Below, one piece after another: positions 42,147 to 50,483 of a stretch of DNA of 64,000 bases. The stretch is from the NCBI RefSeq assembly GCF_016863495.1, contig NZ_BOOZ01000003.1, positions 1-64,000 of the forward strand. Reading direction: 5' to 3'. This DNA comes from Micromonospora andamanensis. Its GTDB lineage: Bacteria; Actinomycetota; Actinomycetes; Mycobacteriales; Micromonosporaceae. The translations under genes were made by a program, and so were the position numbers. The notes beneath the pieces were generated by a model. The model searched no databases. It worked only from the letters and a program-made list of their open reading frames with translations, and was not told the origin of the DNA. Position 1 is the stretch's first letter, and each line of letters starts with the position of its first letter.

Positions 42147-43946
42147 ATGCCACGACCAATCCGGAGCCTGGCCGCAGCAGGGCTCGTCGGTGTGCTTCTC
42201 ACCGGAGCGGCTGTCACACCCGCCGCCGCGTCCACCACTATCGGCGGTGGTGCCGCGATCGTCTCGCACCGCACCAGCATCGCCGAACGGATGCGGGTGG
42301 ACCGGGTGCCGACGCCCAAACTGGACTGGTACCGGTGCTACGACTACGCCGAGTGCGCAACCGTGCGGTTGCCGCTGGACTACGACCAGCCGAAGGGGGC
42401 GACGACCGAGATCGCTGTGCTGCGGGTCAAGGCGCGGGATCAGAAGCGCAAGATCGGCAGTCTCTTCCTCAACCCGGGTGGCCCGGGGGGCTCGGGCACC
42501 AGCATCGCGCTCGCCGCGCCCTACTTCCTCGGTGACGACGTGCTCGACAGGTTCGACGTCGTCGGCGTGGACCCGCGTGGAGTCGGCGCCAGCGAGCAGG
42601 TCAAGTGCTTCTCGTCGGTGAAGGATCAGGCCCGGGCGTACGAGGGCCTGTCCGTGGCCTTCCCGTACACGCGGGACGAGGAGAAGGCGTACGTCGCCTC
42701 CTCGATCGCGGTCGGCAAGGCCTGCTCCACCACCGGCAAGCCGATCAGCGGCGCGATGTCCACGGCCGAGGTCGCCCGTGACATGGACGTGCTGCGCCGT
42801 GCGGTAGGCGACAAGCGACTCACCTACCTCGGCTTCAGCTACGGCAGCATTCTCGGCCAGTACTACGCCAACATGTTCCCGGACCGGGTGCGCGCGTTGG
42901 TGATCGACGGCGTGCTGGATGCCACGGCATGGTTCGGCGTCGGCACGGCGGGCGACGTCGGCCAGGAGGAGCGGATGCGCAGCGCGCAGGGCGCGCACAA
43001 GGCGCTGCGCGAGATTCTCAAGCGGTGCAAGACCTCAGGTGTGGACGCCTGCCCGCTGGCCTCCGGTGACCCGGTCGCCCTCTTCGAAACGGTGACCAAA
43101 AGGTTGAAGGCGAACCCGCTGGTCCTGGAGGACCCGGACCTGGGCGAGTTCACCTTCACCTACGCCGACTTCATCGGCGCGATCCTCGGTGGCCTGTACG
43201 GCCCGTACGGCTACCTGGACGTGGCCTACCTCACCTACGACCTGCTGATGCTGACGGACCCGTCGGCGTCCCGGGTGACCCGCGACCAGGCCCGAGCCTC
43301 GGTGCTCCAGCGCGCCGTCACGGCCCGCGAGCAGGCCCGTGCCTACGACTTCCCGTACGAGAACGGCCTGGAGGCGTTCCTCGGCGTCGACTGCACCGAT
43401 GCTAACCACCCCCGCGACGCCGCCTCCTGGCCGGCGCAGGCCGCCAGGGCGGACCAGCGTGACCCGTACTTCGGGCGGCTCTGGACCTGGGCCAGCTCGC
43501 CGTGCGCCCGTGACAGTTGGACGGTACGCGACGAGGATCGCTTCACCGGTCCGTTCAACCGCCGCACGTACAGCCCGGTGCTTGTGGTCGGCAACTACTG
43601 GGATCCGGCCACCAACTACGCGGGTGCGGTCGCCGCGGCCCGACTGCTGCCGAACAGTCGGCTGCTCGCCAGCGACAACTGGGGACACACCGCGTACGGC
43701 ACGTCGGCCTGTGTGGACGGCGCCGTCGACGCGTACCTGCTGCGGTTGACGTTGCCGAAGCCGGGCAAGGTCTGCCACGGCGACGTCCAGCCGTTCGAGG
43801 ATCTGCCGGAGCCCGAGGCGGCGCTACGCGCGGACACCTCCAAGAGTGACCTGGCCGCTCAGGGCGCGCCGGCTCGGGGCGAAGCCAAGCAGCTACCGCC
43901 GGTCGTCGCGCCACTGCCGGCCGTGGGCACCCTGACGGTCCGCTGA
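42147..43946 (+). CDS. Secreted alpha/beta hydrolase, tripeptidyl-aminopeptidase (TAP/Slp) type
   Basis: 599 residues. The signal peptide MPRPIRSLAAAGLVGVLLTG ends near AAAS. The oxyanion motif NPGGPGGSG, nucleophile elbow LGFSYGSILG (Ser), VVGNYWDPATNY (Asp) and NWGHTAYG (His) give the catalytic triad. The TAP-like C-terminal domain and six or more Cys suggest a secreted, disulfide-bonded aminopeptidase. The ATG is preceded by GGAAGG seven bases upstream. Its real substrate (peptides or esters) cannot be told from the sequence. Confidence 0.87.
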   Translation: MPRPIRSLAAAGLVGVLLTGAAVTPAAASTTIGGGAAIVSHRTSIAERMRVDRVPTPKLDWYRCYDYAECATVRLPLDYDQPKGATTEIAVLRVKARDQKRKIGSLFLNPGGPGGSGTSIALAAPYFLGDDVLDRFDVVGVDPRGVGASEQVKCFSSVKDQARAYEGLSVAFPYTRDEEKAYVASSIAVGKACSTTGKPISGAMSTAEVARDMDVLRRAVGDKRLTYLGFSYGSILGQYYANMFPDRVRALVIDGVLDATAWFGVGTAGDVGQEERMRSAQGAHKALREILKRCKTSGVDACPLASGDPVALFETVTKRLKANPLVLEDPDLGEFTFTYADFIGAILGGLYGPYGYLDVAYLTYDLLMLTDPSASRVTRDQARASVLQRAVTAREQARAYDFPYENGLEAFLGVDCTDANHPRDAASWPAQAARADQRDPYFGRLWTWASSPCARDSWTVRDEDRFTGPFNRRTYSPVLVVGNYWDPATNYAGAVAAARLLPNSRLLASDNWGHTAYGTSACVDGAVDAYLLRLTLPKPGKVCHGDVQPFEDLPEPEAALRADTSKSDLAAQGAPARGEAKQLPPVVAPLPAVGTLTVR

Positions 43947-44063
43947 GGTTCCGCTCCACTACACCGGGGTGCGGCGGGCGTTCGGGTCGCCCGTCGTACC
44001 CCGGCCTCCTGTCGGGGCGCCAGCCGAGCTGCTGCCCGCGAGGACGGCCGGTGCCGGCGCGGA

Positions 44064-44417
44064 TCAGTCGGCACCGAGGCGTCGGGTGCCGGGCAGGTGG
44101 GTCGTTCCCCAGGTGGCGATGCTGTCGAGGACCGGCGCGAGGTCCCGCCCGCGGTCGGTCAGTCGGTACTCGTACCGCGGGGGGCGCTCGCTGTAGGGGC
44201 GGCGCACCAGGATCCCGCACTCCTCCAGCCGGCGTAGCCGGTCGGTGAGCGTGTTCGTGGGCATTGCCTCGGCCGAGGCCGCCAGGTCCGCGAACCGGAG
44301 TTCGCCGCGGAACAGCAGGTCCCGCACGATGAGCAGGGACCACCTGTCGCCGATGAGATCCAATGTGCCGGCGATCGCACAGTCCGAGCGGGGTGCCGCG
44401 TTCCGGGCCGATGACAT
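44064..44417 (-). CDS. HxlR-family transcriptional regulator
   Basis: 117 residues. The winged helix has the HxlR signature: CAIAGTLDLIGDRWSLLIVRDL, RFADLAAS, NTLTDRLRRLEECGI and YRLTDRGRDL. A single N-terminal Cys in DCAIAG is conserved in redox- or aldehyde-sensing members. The ATG 44417 follows GGAGGTG five bases upstream. Two matching operators lie in the divergent space to its target gene at 44495. Confidence 0.88.
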   Translation of the reverse strand: MSSARNAAPRSDCAIAGTLDLIGDRWSLLIVRDLLFRGELRFADLAASAEAMPTNTLTDRLRRLEECGILVRRPYSERPPRYEYRLTDRGRDLAPVLDSIATWGTTHLPGTRRLGAD

Positions 44418-44429
44418 TCGCACCTCCAA

Positions 44430-44452
44430 GTCACTTGCGAGATACAAGTTAC
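44430..44452. promoter_or_regulatory. HxlR operator 1
   Basis: Imperfect inverted repeat GTCACTTG-N7-CAAGTTAC, 13 bases upstream of the HxlR start, suited to autoregulation. Confidence 0.7.
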
Positions 44453-44461
44453 CTCCCTAGA

Positions 44462-44484
44462 GTCACTTGCAAAACACAAGTGAC
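44462..44484. promoter_or_regulatory. HxlR operator 2
   Basis: Perfect inverted repeat GTCACTTG-N7-CAAGTGAC (extending to nine-base arms). Its centre is 32 bp (three helical turns) from operator 1, so two dimers would sit on one DNA face. It is ten bases upstream of the divergent GTG. Confidence 0.75.
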
Positions 44485-44494
44485 TGGAGGGGTT

Positions 44495-45109
44495 GTGACG
44501 ACGCCCGTACTCACCAGGTCTCCCTGGGCGTTGACGCCACCGGCGCTCGCCGCCGTCGGTTGGTTCTGCGCCGTGCTCGCGGCGAGCGCCCTGGGCGCCT
44601 TCCGTACCCCACCCGGCGACCCGCCGGTGGCCCTCGCGCTGGCCGCCTGTGTGCCGCCACTCACGGTGCTCGTCCTCGCCGTCCGGTCGTCGCGGTTCCG
44701 TGCCTGGGCCCGCCGCCTCGACCTCAGGTTCCTCACCCTGCTGCAGACCTGGCGGGTCGCGGGGTTGGCCTTTCTGGCGCTCCTCGCCGTCGACGCGTTG
44801 CCGGCCGGCTTCGCGCTGCCGGCTGGTCTCGGCGACGTGGCCGTCGGGCTGACCGCGCCGCTGGTGGCGGCCTTCGTGGTCGGTCGCGGCCGCCGGCTCT
44901 TCGTCGTCTGGACGGCACTGGGCATCGCCGATCTCGTCCTCGCCGTCACGCTCGGTGTCCTCTATTCGACAAGTCCGGCCGGACTCCTGCTCACCGACGT
45001 CGACACCGGGCTCATGTCCACTCTGCCGATGAGTCTCATCCCCGCCTTCGGCGTGCCCATCACCCTGGTCGCCCACCTGCTGTCGCTTGTCAACATCAGC
45101 GGTCGCTGA
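44495..45109 (+). CDS. Six-helix membrane protein controlled by HxlR
   Basis: 204 residues with about six hydrophobic segments (ALAAVGWFCAVLAASALGA; VALALAACVPPLTVLVLAV; VAGLAFLALLAVDALPAGF; VGLTAPLVAAFVVG; LGIADLVLAVTLGVLY; IPAFGVPITLVAHLLSLV). GTG start with GGAGGGG five bases upstream. The divergent HxlR gene and shared operators make it the likely regulated target. The function is unknown; it could be a carrier or a stress protein. Confidence 0.65.
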   Translation: MTTPVLTRSPWALTPPALAAVGWFCAVLAASALGAFRTPPGDPPVALALAACVPPLTVLVLAVRSSRFRAWARRLDLRFLTLLQTWRVAGLAFLALLAVDALPAGFALPAGLGDVAVGLTAPLVAAFVVGRGRRLFVVWTALGIADLVLAVTLGVLYSTSPAGLLLTDVDTGLMSTLPMSLIPAFGVPITLVAHLLSLVNISGR

Positions 45110-45191
45110 ACCCGCCGCCCGGATCGCGTCGACTCGACAGGGACGACTACTTTCAGTGCCACACGTAACTCGATCCGTAGCGAGGTGGCCG

Positions 45192-46133
45192 ATGGGTGTA
45201 AGCCTCTCCAACTCCCGGTGGCGCTCGGTGGCCACCACCACCGCGGTCGCCCTGACGCTGCTGCTCGGGGCGGCGGCCGGCTGCGACAGCCAACGGGAGC
45301 CGGAACTGCCGTCCGTGCAGGAGAAGCTCCGCGAGTCGCACATCTGGGGCCAACCCGTCCTGCGGATCGGGGTGGCCGACGACGAACCGTTGATGGGCGA
45401 GGTGCGCAACGGCGTCCACGTCGGTTTCGACGTGGAGATCGCCCGCTACATCGCCGCCTCCCTCGGCTACGAGGGGGAGCACCGCGTCGAGTTCGTGAAC
45501 GTGTCCACCGAGGACCGGATTCCCGCGCTCCAGGGCGGCGTCGTCGACCTCGTCGTCTCCAGCTTCTCCATCACCGAGGATCGTAAGAAGCAGGTCAGCT
45601 TCGCCGGGCCGTACTTCGTCACCACCCAGGAGGTGCTGGTGCCGAACCGGCACCGGGCCGCTATCCGCACCATCGAGGACCTGCGGAACCCGGAGTACAA
45701 GATCTGCACAAGTGGTGGCTCCACCACCGAGGCGGAGTTGGAGAAGCACCAGGTCTCCACGCTCGTGGTGAAGGACGTCTGGGACTGCGTCAAGGGCATC
45801 CGGGCCGGCAAGTACGACGCGGTCAGTTCGGACGAGACGATCCTCGCCGGCTTCGTGGCCCGACACCCGACGGAGTTCGAGATCGTCGACATGCCGTTCG
45901 GCACCAGCGAGCTGCTCGGCGTGGGGGTGCCGATCGGTGACCCCGCACTGCGCGACCTGGTGGCGTACTTCCTGGACAAGAGTTACCAGCAGGGGCGCAA
46001 CGGGGAAGCCAGCCCGTGGCAGACCGCGTACAACCGGACCCTGGGGCCGTGGTTGCGGGCTGAGAAGCGACAACCACAGCCGCTGGACGTGCCGAAGCTC
46101 GTCGACTTCGACGACAAGGCACCACAGCGATGA
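45192..46133 (+). CDS. Amino-acid-type extracellular solute-binding lipoprotein (family 3)
   Basis: 313 residues. An N-terminal signal ends in a lipobox-like AAAGC (Cys about 34). The mature protein has the GlnH-type fold: GQPVLRIGVADDEP, GFDVEIARYIAASLG, VEFVNVSTEDRIPALQGGVVDL and SFAGPYFVTTQEVLV. It should bind a polar amino acid. No ABC permease or ATPase is nearby. It is instead translationally coupled (ATGA) to a membrane protein of unknown type, which suggests a sensing role or use of a distant transporter. Confidence 0.85.
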   Translation: MGVSLSNSRWRSVATTTAVALTLLLGAAAGCDSQREPELPSVQEKLRESHIWGQPVLRIGVADDEPLMGEVRNGVHVGFDVEIARYIAASLGYEGEHRVEFVNVSTEDRIPALQGGVVDLVVSSFSITEDRKKQVSFAGPYFVTTQEVLVPNRHRAAIRTIEDLRNPEYKICTSGGSTTEAELEKHQVSTLVVKDVWDCVKGIRAGKYDAVSSDETILAGFVARHPTEFEIVDMPFGTSELLGVGVPIGDPALRDLVAYFLDKSYQQGRNGEASPWQTAYNRTLGPWLRAEKRQPQPLDVPKLVDFDDKAPQR

Positions 46134-47284
46134 GTACCGCGCCCGCCACCACCTCCGGCGGGTCGGACGCCGGTCGGCCACCGCCGTCCGTGCCCCGGAC
46201 CGCCGTGCCACCTACCGCCACGCCACCCACAGTGACGCCAGCCGGGTCGACGCCGCCGGCGGAGCAACTCGTACCCGCCTCCGTCAGCACACCGGCGAGG
46301 GGCGACAGCGGCTGGGACCCGGCCGAGCGCCGGGCCCGAGCGAGCCAGTCGTTCTGGACGGCAGTGGTCGGCGTACCGGCGATCTTCTCGGTGCTGCGGC
46401 TCGGCATCGAGGCCGGCGGCGAGTTGCAGACCACCCTGCTGCTGGTGGCCAACGTGGGACCGGTCAACCTGCTCGCCGGTTTCCTCACCACGGCGGCCCG
46501 CCTGCTCTCCACGGTGCTTGTCGCGGTCTTCGCGCTCGGTGGGGTGCTCGTCGCCAGCGGGCACCGGTTGGCCCGCCGGCCGCTCTTCGCCAGGTGGACC
46601 GAGATCACGCCGGGCTGGTTCGTCGCGGCGAGTTTCCTGATGGCCCTGGTGACCTGGCCGATGCTGTACCTCCCGCTGCTGCTGCCCGCCTTCGCGGCGG
46701 CCTTCCAGCTCCGGCCGGAACGTCTGCACGAACGCCCCGCCGTACGCGCCCTGATCGTCGTCGCGGCGTACGCCGGCTATCTCTGGCTGCTCGTGCCGAC
46801 GCTGCGGGACGCCTGGCGGCAGGCGGAGGCGCTGCCGATCGTGCTGCTTGTGGTACCGCCGCTGCTGGCTCTCTTCGTGGCCGGACCGCTGCCCAGGATG
46901 GTCATCCGGCCGCTCGCCCCGGTGACCCAACTCGCCGTGCTGGTGGTGCTGGTCTGGGCGGCCCTGCCGGTGATCAGCACGCCGGTGCTGCCGTTGACGG
47001 TGACCACAGTGGGTGAGCCCGGCGCGACAGCCGCCGGTGCCACCGAGGAGATCCGGGGACACGTGGTGACCACCGACGACGTCAACATGGTGATCCTCCA
47101 GGAGCGCGGCGGGGTGCGCTACGTGCCTGTGGACCAGGTACGCGGGCAGGTGCTCTGCCCGTCCGAGGAGGAACTGCCCCGGTACCGGCTACGCATCCAC
47201 GACTTCCACGTCGAGGACTCGCTGCTGGAGGGGCTGGGCCGTCGGGTACGCCCGGTCCACCGGGTCGACGCCGCCTGCCGCTGA
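46130..47284 (+). CDS. Multi-helix membrane protein coupled to the binding lipoprotein
   Basis: 384 residues. A Pro/Thr-rich N-terminal region of about 75 residues is followed by six or more hydrophobic segments between about 80 and 295. A soluble C-terminal domain, strand-rich (EEIRGHVVTTDDVNMVILQE, VRYVPVDQVRGQVL), ends the protein. The topology does not match an ABC permease (no EAA loop seen). Its ATG overlaps the stop of the lipoprotein gene, so the two are probably made in equal amounts. No family recognised. Confidence 0.6.
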   Translation: MSTAPATTSGGSDAGRPPPSVPRTAVPPTATPPTVTPAGSTPPAEQLVPASVSTPARGDSGWDPAERRARASQSFWTAVVGVPAIFSVLRLGIEAGGELQTTLLLVANVGPVNLLAGFLTTAARLLSTVLVAVFALGGVLVASGHRLARRPLFARWTEITPGWFVAASFLMALVTWPMLYLPLLLPAFAAAFQLRPERLHERPAVRALIVVAAYAGYLWLLVPTLRDAWRQAEALPIVLLVVPPLLALFVAGPLPRMVIRPLAPVTQLAVLVVLVWAALPVISTPVLPLTVTTVGEPGATAAGATEEIRGHVVTTDDVNMVILQERGGVRYVPVDQVRGQVLCPSEEELPRYRLRIHDFHVEDSLLEGLGRRVRPVHRVDAACR

Positions 47285-47293
47285 GCCGCGGTC

Positions 47294-48457
47294 TCAGTAC
47301 GACTTGTCCTGGCCGAGGAGGTGCTGGGCGACGAAGTTGAGGATCATCTCCCGGCTGACCGGGGCGATCCGGCCGGCCCGCACCGCGCCGAGCAGGGTGG
47401 CCACCCCGTACTCGGTGGTCATGCCGGCGCCCCCCAGCGCCTGCACGGCCGTGTCCACCGCCAGCGCCGCCGCCTCGCCGGCCGCGTACTTGGCCATGTT
47501 GGCGGAGACGCCCGCCTCCAGGTCGCGGCCGGCGTCGTAGAGCGCCGCCGCCTTCTGAATCATCAGCCGGGCCAGCTCCACCTGCACGGCAGCGTGCGCG
47601 AGGGGATGCGCGACACCCTGGTGGGAGCCGATGGTGCGACCGCCCCACACCGCACGGGTCGCGGTGTACTCGGCGGCGCGTTCGATGGCGTACCGGCCGG
47701 TGCCGGCGCCCATCGCGGCGACAGTGATGCGTTCCGGGTTGAGCCCGGCGAAGAGGGCCGGCAGACCGGCGTCCAGCGACTCGCCGACAAGCGCGTCGGC
47801 GGGCAGCCGTACGTCGTCCAGGTAGAGCAGGAACTGGTTCTCCGGAGAGACGATCTCCATGTCGAGTTTGGAGAAGGTCAACCCGACGGCGTCGGTGGGC
47901 ACGATGAACAGCGCCGGCTTCAACTTCCCCGTCGAGGAATCCTCGGTGCGGGCCACCACCAGGACGTGTCCGGCCTCGTCGACGCCGGAGATGTAGCACT
48001 TGCGACCCGACAGGACCCAGTCGCCACCGTCGCGGCGGGCCACCGTGGCGAGGCGGTGGAAGTTCGAACCGGCGTCCGGTTCGGTGATCGCGAAGACGAT
48101 CTTCTGGGAGCCGTCGGCCAGCCCCGGCAGGTGGCGTTTGCGCTGCTCCTCGGTGCCGTGCCGGTTGATGACAGTGGCCGCGATGGCGGGGGAGACCACG
48201 AGCAGCAGCAGCGGGCAGCCGGTGGCGGCCAGTTCCTCGCAGACGATGGCCAGGTCGGTGATGCCGCCGCCCCCGCCGCCGTACTCGGTGGGGATGTTGA
48301 CGCCCAGGTAGCCGAGCTGGCCGGCCTCCCGCCACAGCTCGGTGGTGTGCTCACCGGCCTTCGCCTTCGCCACGAAGTACCTGTGACCGTACCGCCTGCC
48401 CAGCGACCGGACGGCGTCGCGGAGCTGGTCCTGCTCGGGGGTGAGGTCGAAGTTCAT
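47294..48457 (-). CDS. Acyl-CoA dehydrogenase
   Basis: 387 residues. Typical features are IPTEYGGGGGG, AITEPDAGSNF (FAD-binding loop), KCYISG, GGAGMTTEYGV near the C-terminus and REMILNFVAQHLLG. It oxidises an acyl-CoA to the enoyl-CoA, passing electrons to ETF. It is last in an operon with carboxylase subunits, and its ATG overlaps the stop of the upstream biotin carboxylase gene. The Glu base is not assigned with certainty. Confidence 0.88.
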   Translation of the reverse strand: MNFDLTPEQDQLRDAVRSLGRRYGHRYFVAKAKAGEHTTELWREAGQLGYLGVNIPTEYGGGGGGITDLAIVCEELAATGCPLLLLVVSPAIAATVINRHGTEEQRKRHLPGLADGSQKIVFAITEPDAGSNFHRLATVARRDGGDWVLSGRKCYISGVDEAGHVLVVARTEDSSTGKLKPALFIVPTDAVGLTFSKLDMEIVSPENQFLLYLDDVRLPADALVGESLDAGLPALFAGLNPERITVAAMGAGTGRYAIERAAEYTATRAVWGGRTIGSHQGVAHPLAHAAVQVELARLMIQKAAALYDAGRDLEAGVSANMAKYAAGEAAALAVDTAVQALGGAGMTTEYGVATLLGAVRAGRIAPVSREMILNFVAQHLLGQDKSY

Positions 48458-50475
48458 GACGGCGACTCCTCATCGGGGGTGACCACGGCCAGCACGGCAT
48501 CCGTGTCCACCTGACCGCCGGCCGGTACCGGCAGCTCGGTGACCAGACCAGCGGTGGGGGCGAGCACGGGATGTTCCAGCTTCATCGCTTCCAGGGTCAG
48601 CAGCAGGTCACCGGCGGCGACCCGTTGGCCGACCTCGACGTGCACCCGGGCCACCGCGCCGGGCAGCGGCGCGAGCAGCGACCCGGCGGCCAGCGCCGCG
48701 GTGGGCAGCGGGAAACGTGGCAGCTCGGCCAGGCCCGTCGCCCCGGCCGGGCCGTCCACGAAGACCGCCGACCCCACCCGGTGTACGCGGTACACCCGTC
48801 GCACCCCGTCGACGTCGAGCACGACCCGCGCCGGGGACGCCTCGACAAGAGTGACGTCGGACGTCGCCAGATCGGTGCCGCCCTCGGCGGCCGGTGTGCC
48901 GTCGACGGCCGGGTCCACCGACCACTCGGCGAGGCCACCGGAGCGGTCCAGTCGGTAGCGGACCTCGATCTCCCCGCCGCCCGCGTCGGTGAACCGGGTG
49001 ACCTGTGGGAAGGCGGGTACGTTACGCCAGCCCGACGGCAGCCCGCCGAGCACGCCAGCCTGGGTGCGGCGGTCGGCCGCCGACGCCAGGGCGGCGGCCA
49101 GCGCGACCAGGGGGAGCTGCTCGGCCGGCAGCAGCGGAGCGAAGACCTCCGGGTGGCGGTCCAGGAAGCCGGTGTCGACGTCGACGGCGGCGAACTCCGG
49201 GCTGCGCAGGACCCGGACCAGCAGGTCCCGGTTGGTGGTGACGCCGTGCAGCTCGGCCCGGGCCAGCGCGCCGGCCAGGGCACGGGCCGCCTCCGCGCGG
49301 GTGGGGGCCCAGGCGATCACCTTGGCGAGCATCGAGTCGTAGTGGACGCTCACCGCCGACCCGTCGAACACACCGGAGTCCAGCCGCAGGCCGGGCGCGC
49401 TGAGCGACCCGAACTCGGTGGCCACGCCGGGCAGGGTGAACCGGTGCAGGGTGCCGGTGGCCGGCCGGTAGCCCTGCCCGGGGTCCTCGGCGCAGAGGCG
49501 TACCTCGATCGCGTACCCGGTGGCCGGTGGTGTCGCGACCAGCGGCAGCGGCGCGCCCTCGGCGACAAGCAGTTGCAGCCGGACCAGGTCCAGCCCGGTG
49601 GTCAGCTCGGTGACCGGGTGCTCCACCTGGAGGCGGGTGTTCATCTCCAGGAAATGGATCTCCCCGTCGGGCGCGAGCAGGAACTCGACGGTGCCGGCCC
49701 CGACATAGTCGACAGCCCGCCCAGCGGAGACCGCCGCCTCGTGCAGTCGCTCCCGCACCTCGTCGGTCAGGACGCCGGGCGCCTCCTCGACGATCTTCTG
49801 GTGGCGCCGCTGGATCGAGCAGTCCCGTACGCCGAGCGCCACCACCGTCCCGTGGCTGTCGCCGAAGATCTGCACCTCGACGTGCCTGCCACGTTCGACG
49901 TACCGCTCGATGAACACGGTGCCGTCGCCGAACGCCGCTGCCGCTTCGCGGCGCGCGGCGGCGACGGCCTCGGCGAGCCCGTCGGCGTCACGGACCACCC
50001 GCATGCCGCGCCCACCGCCCCCTGCGGACGCCTTCACCAGCACCGGAAAGGTCGTCACCTGGGCCGGGTCGGTCCAGGTGGGCAGCATCGGAACGCCGGC
50101 CTCGGCGAGCAGCGCCTTGGCGGCTATCTTGTCGCCCATCGCGGCAATCGCCTTGGCCGCCGGGCCGACCCAGGTCAGCCCGGCGTCGGTCACCGCCGTG
50201 GCGAACCCGGCGTTCTCGGCGAGGAAGCCGTAGCCGGGATGGACGGCGTCGGCACCACACCTGCGGGCCGCGTCCAGGATGAGATCGGTCCGGAGGTACG
50301 TCTCGGCGGGCGCGTTGCCGGGCAGCCGGACGGCCTGGTCGGCCTCGGCGACGAAGGGCGCGTCGGCGTCAGCGTCGGAGTGCACGGCGACCGTCTCGAT
50401 CCCGAGCGCCCGGCAGGTGGCGAAGACCCGGCGGGCGATCTCCCCCCGGTTCGCGACAAGCAACTTCGAAATCAC
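48454..50475 (-). CDS. Acyl-CoA carboxylase alpha subunit (biotin carboxylase plus BCCP)
   Basis: 673 residues. The biotin carboxylase domain has ISKLLVANRGEIARRVFATC, an ATP-grasp loop (KASAGGGGRGMRVV), HPGYGFLAENA and EMNTRLQVEHPVTE. The C-terminal biotinyl domain ends with LEAMKLEHPVLAP, whose Lys carries biotin. It makes carboxybiotin for the carboxyltransferase encoded just upstream. The GTG 50475 follows GGAG by six bases; the longer ORF from 51786 is antisense-frame overlap and is rejected. Confidence 0.93.
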   Translation of the reverse strand: MISKLLVANRGEIARRVFATCRALGIETVAVHSDADADAPFVAEADQAVRLPGNAPAETYLRTDLILDAARRCGADAVHPGYGFLAENAGFATAVTDAGLTWVGPAAKAIAAMGDKIAAKALLAEAGVPMLPTWTDPAQVTTFPVLVKASAGGGGRGMRVVRDADGLAEAVAAARREAAAAFGDGTVFIERYVERGRHVEVQIFGDSHGTVVALGVRDCSIQRRHQKIVEEAPGVLTDEVRERLHEAAVSAGRAVDYVGAGTVEFLLAPDGEIHFLEMNTRLQVEHPVTELTTGLDLVRLQLLVAEGAPLPLVATPPATGYAIEVRLCAEDPGQGYRPATGTLHRFTLPGVATEFGSLSAPGLRLDSGVFDGSAVSVHYDSMLAKVIAWAPTRAEAARALAGALARAELHGVTTNRDLLVRVLRSPEFAAVDVDTGFLDRHPEVFAPLLPAEQLPLVALAAALASAADRRTQAGVLGGLPSGWRNVPAFPQVTRFTDAGGGEIEVRYRLDRSGGLAEWSVDPAVDGTPAAEGGTDLATSDVTLVEASPARVVLDVDGVRRVYRVHRVGSAVFVDGPAGATGLAELPRFPLPTAALAAGSLLAPLPGAVARVHVEVGQRVAAGDLLLTLEAMKLEHPVLAPTAGLVTELPVPAGGQVDTDAVLAVVTPDEESPS

Positions 50476-50483
50476 GACAACTC

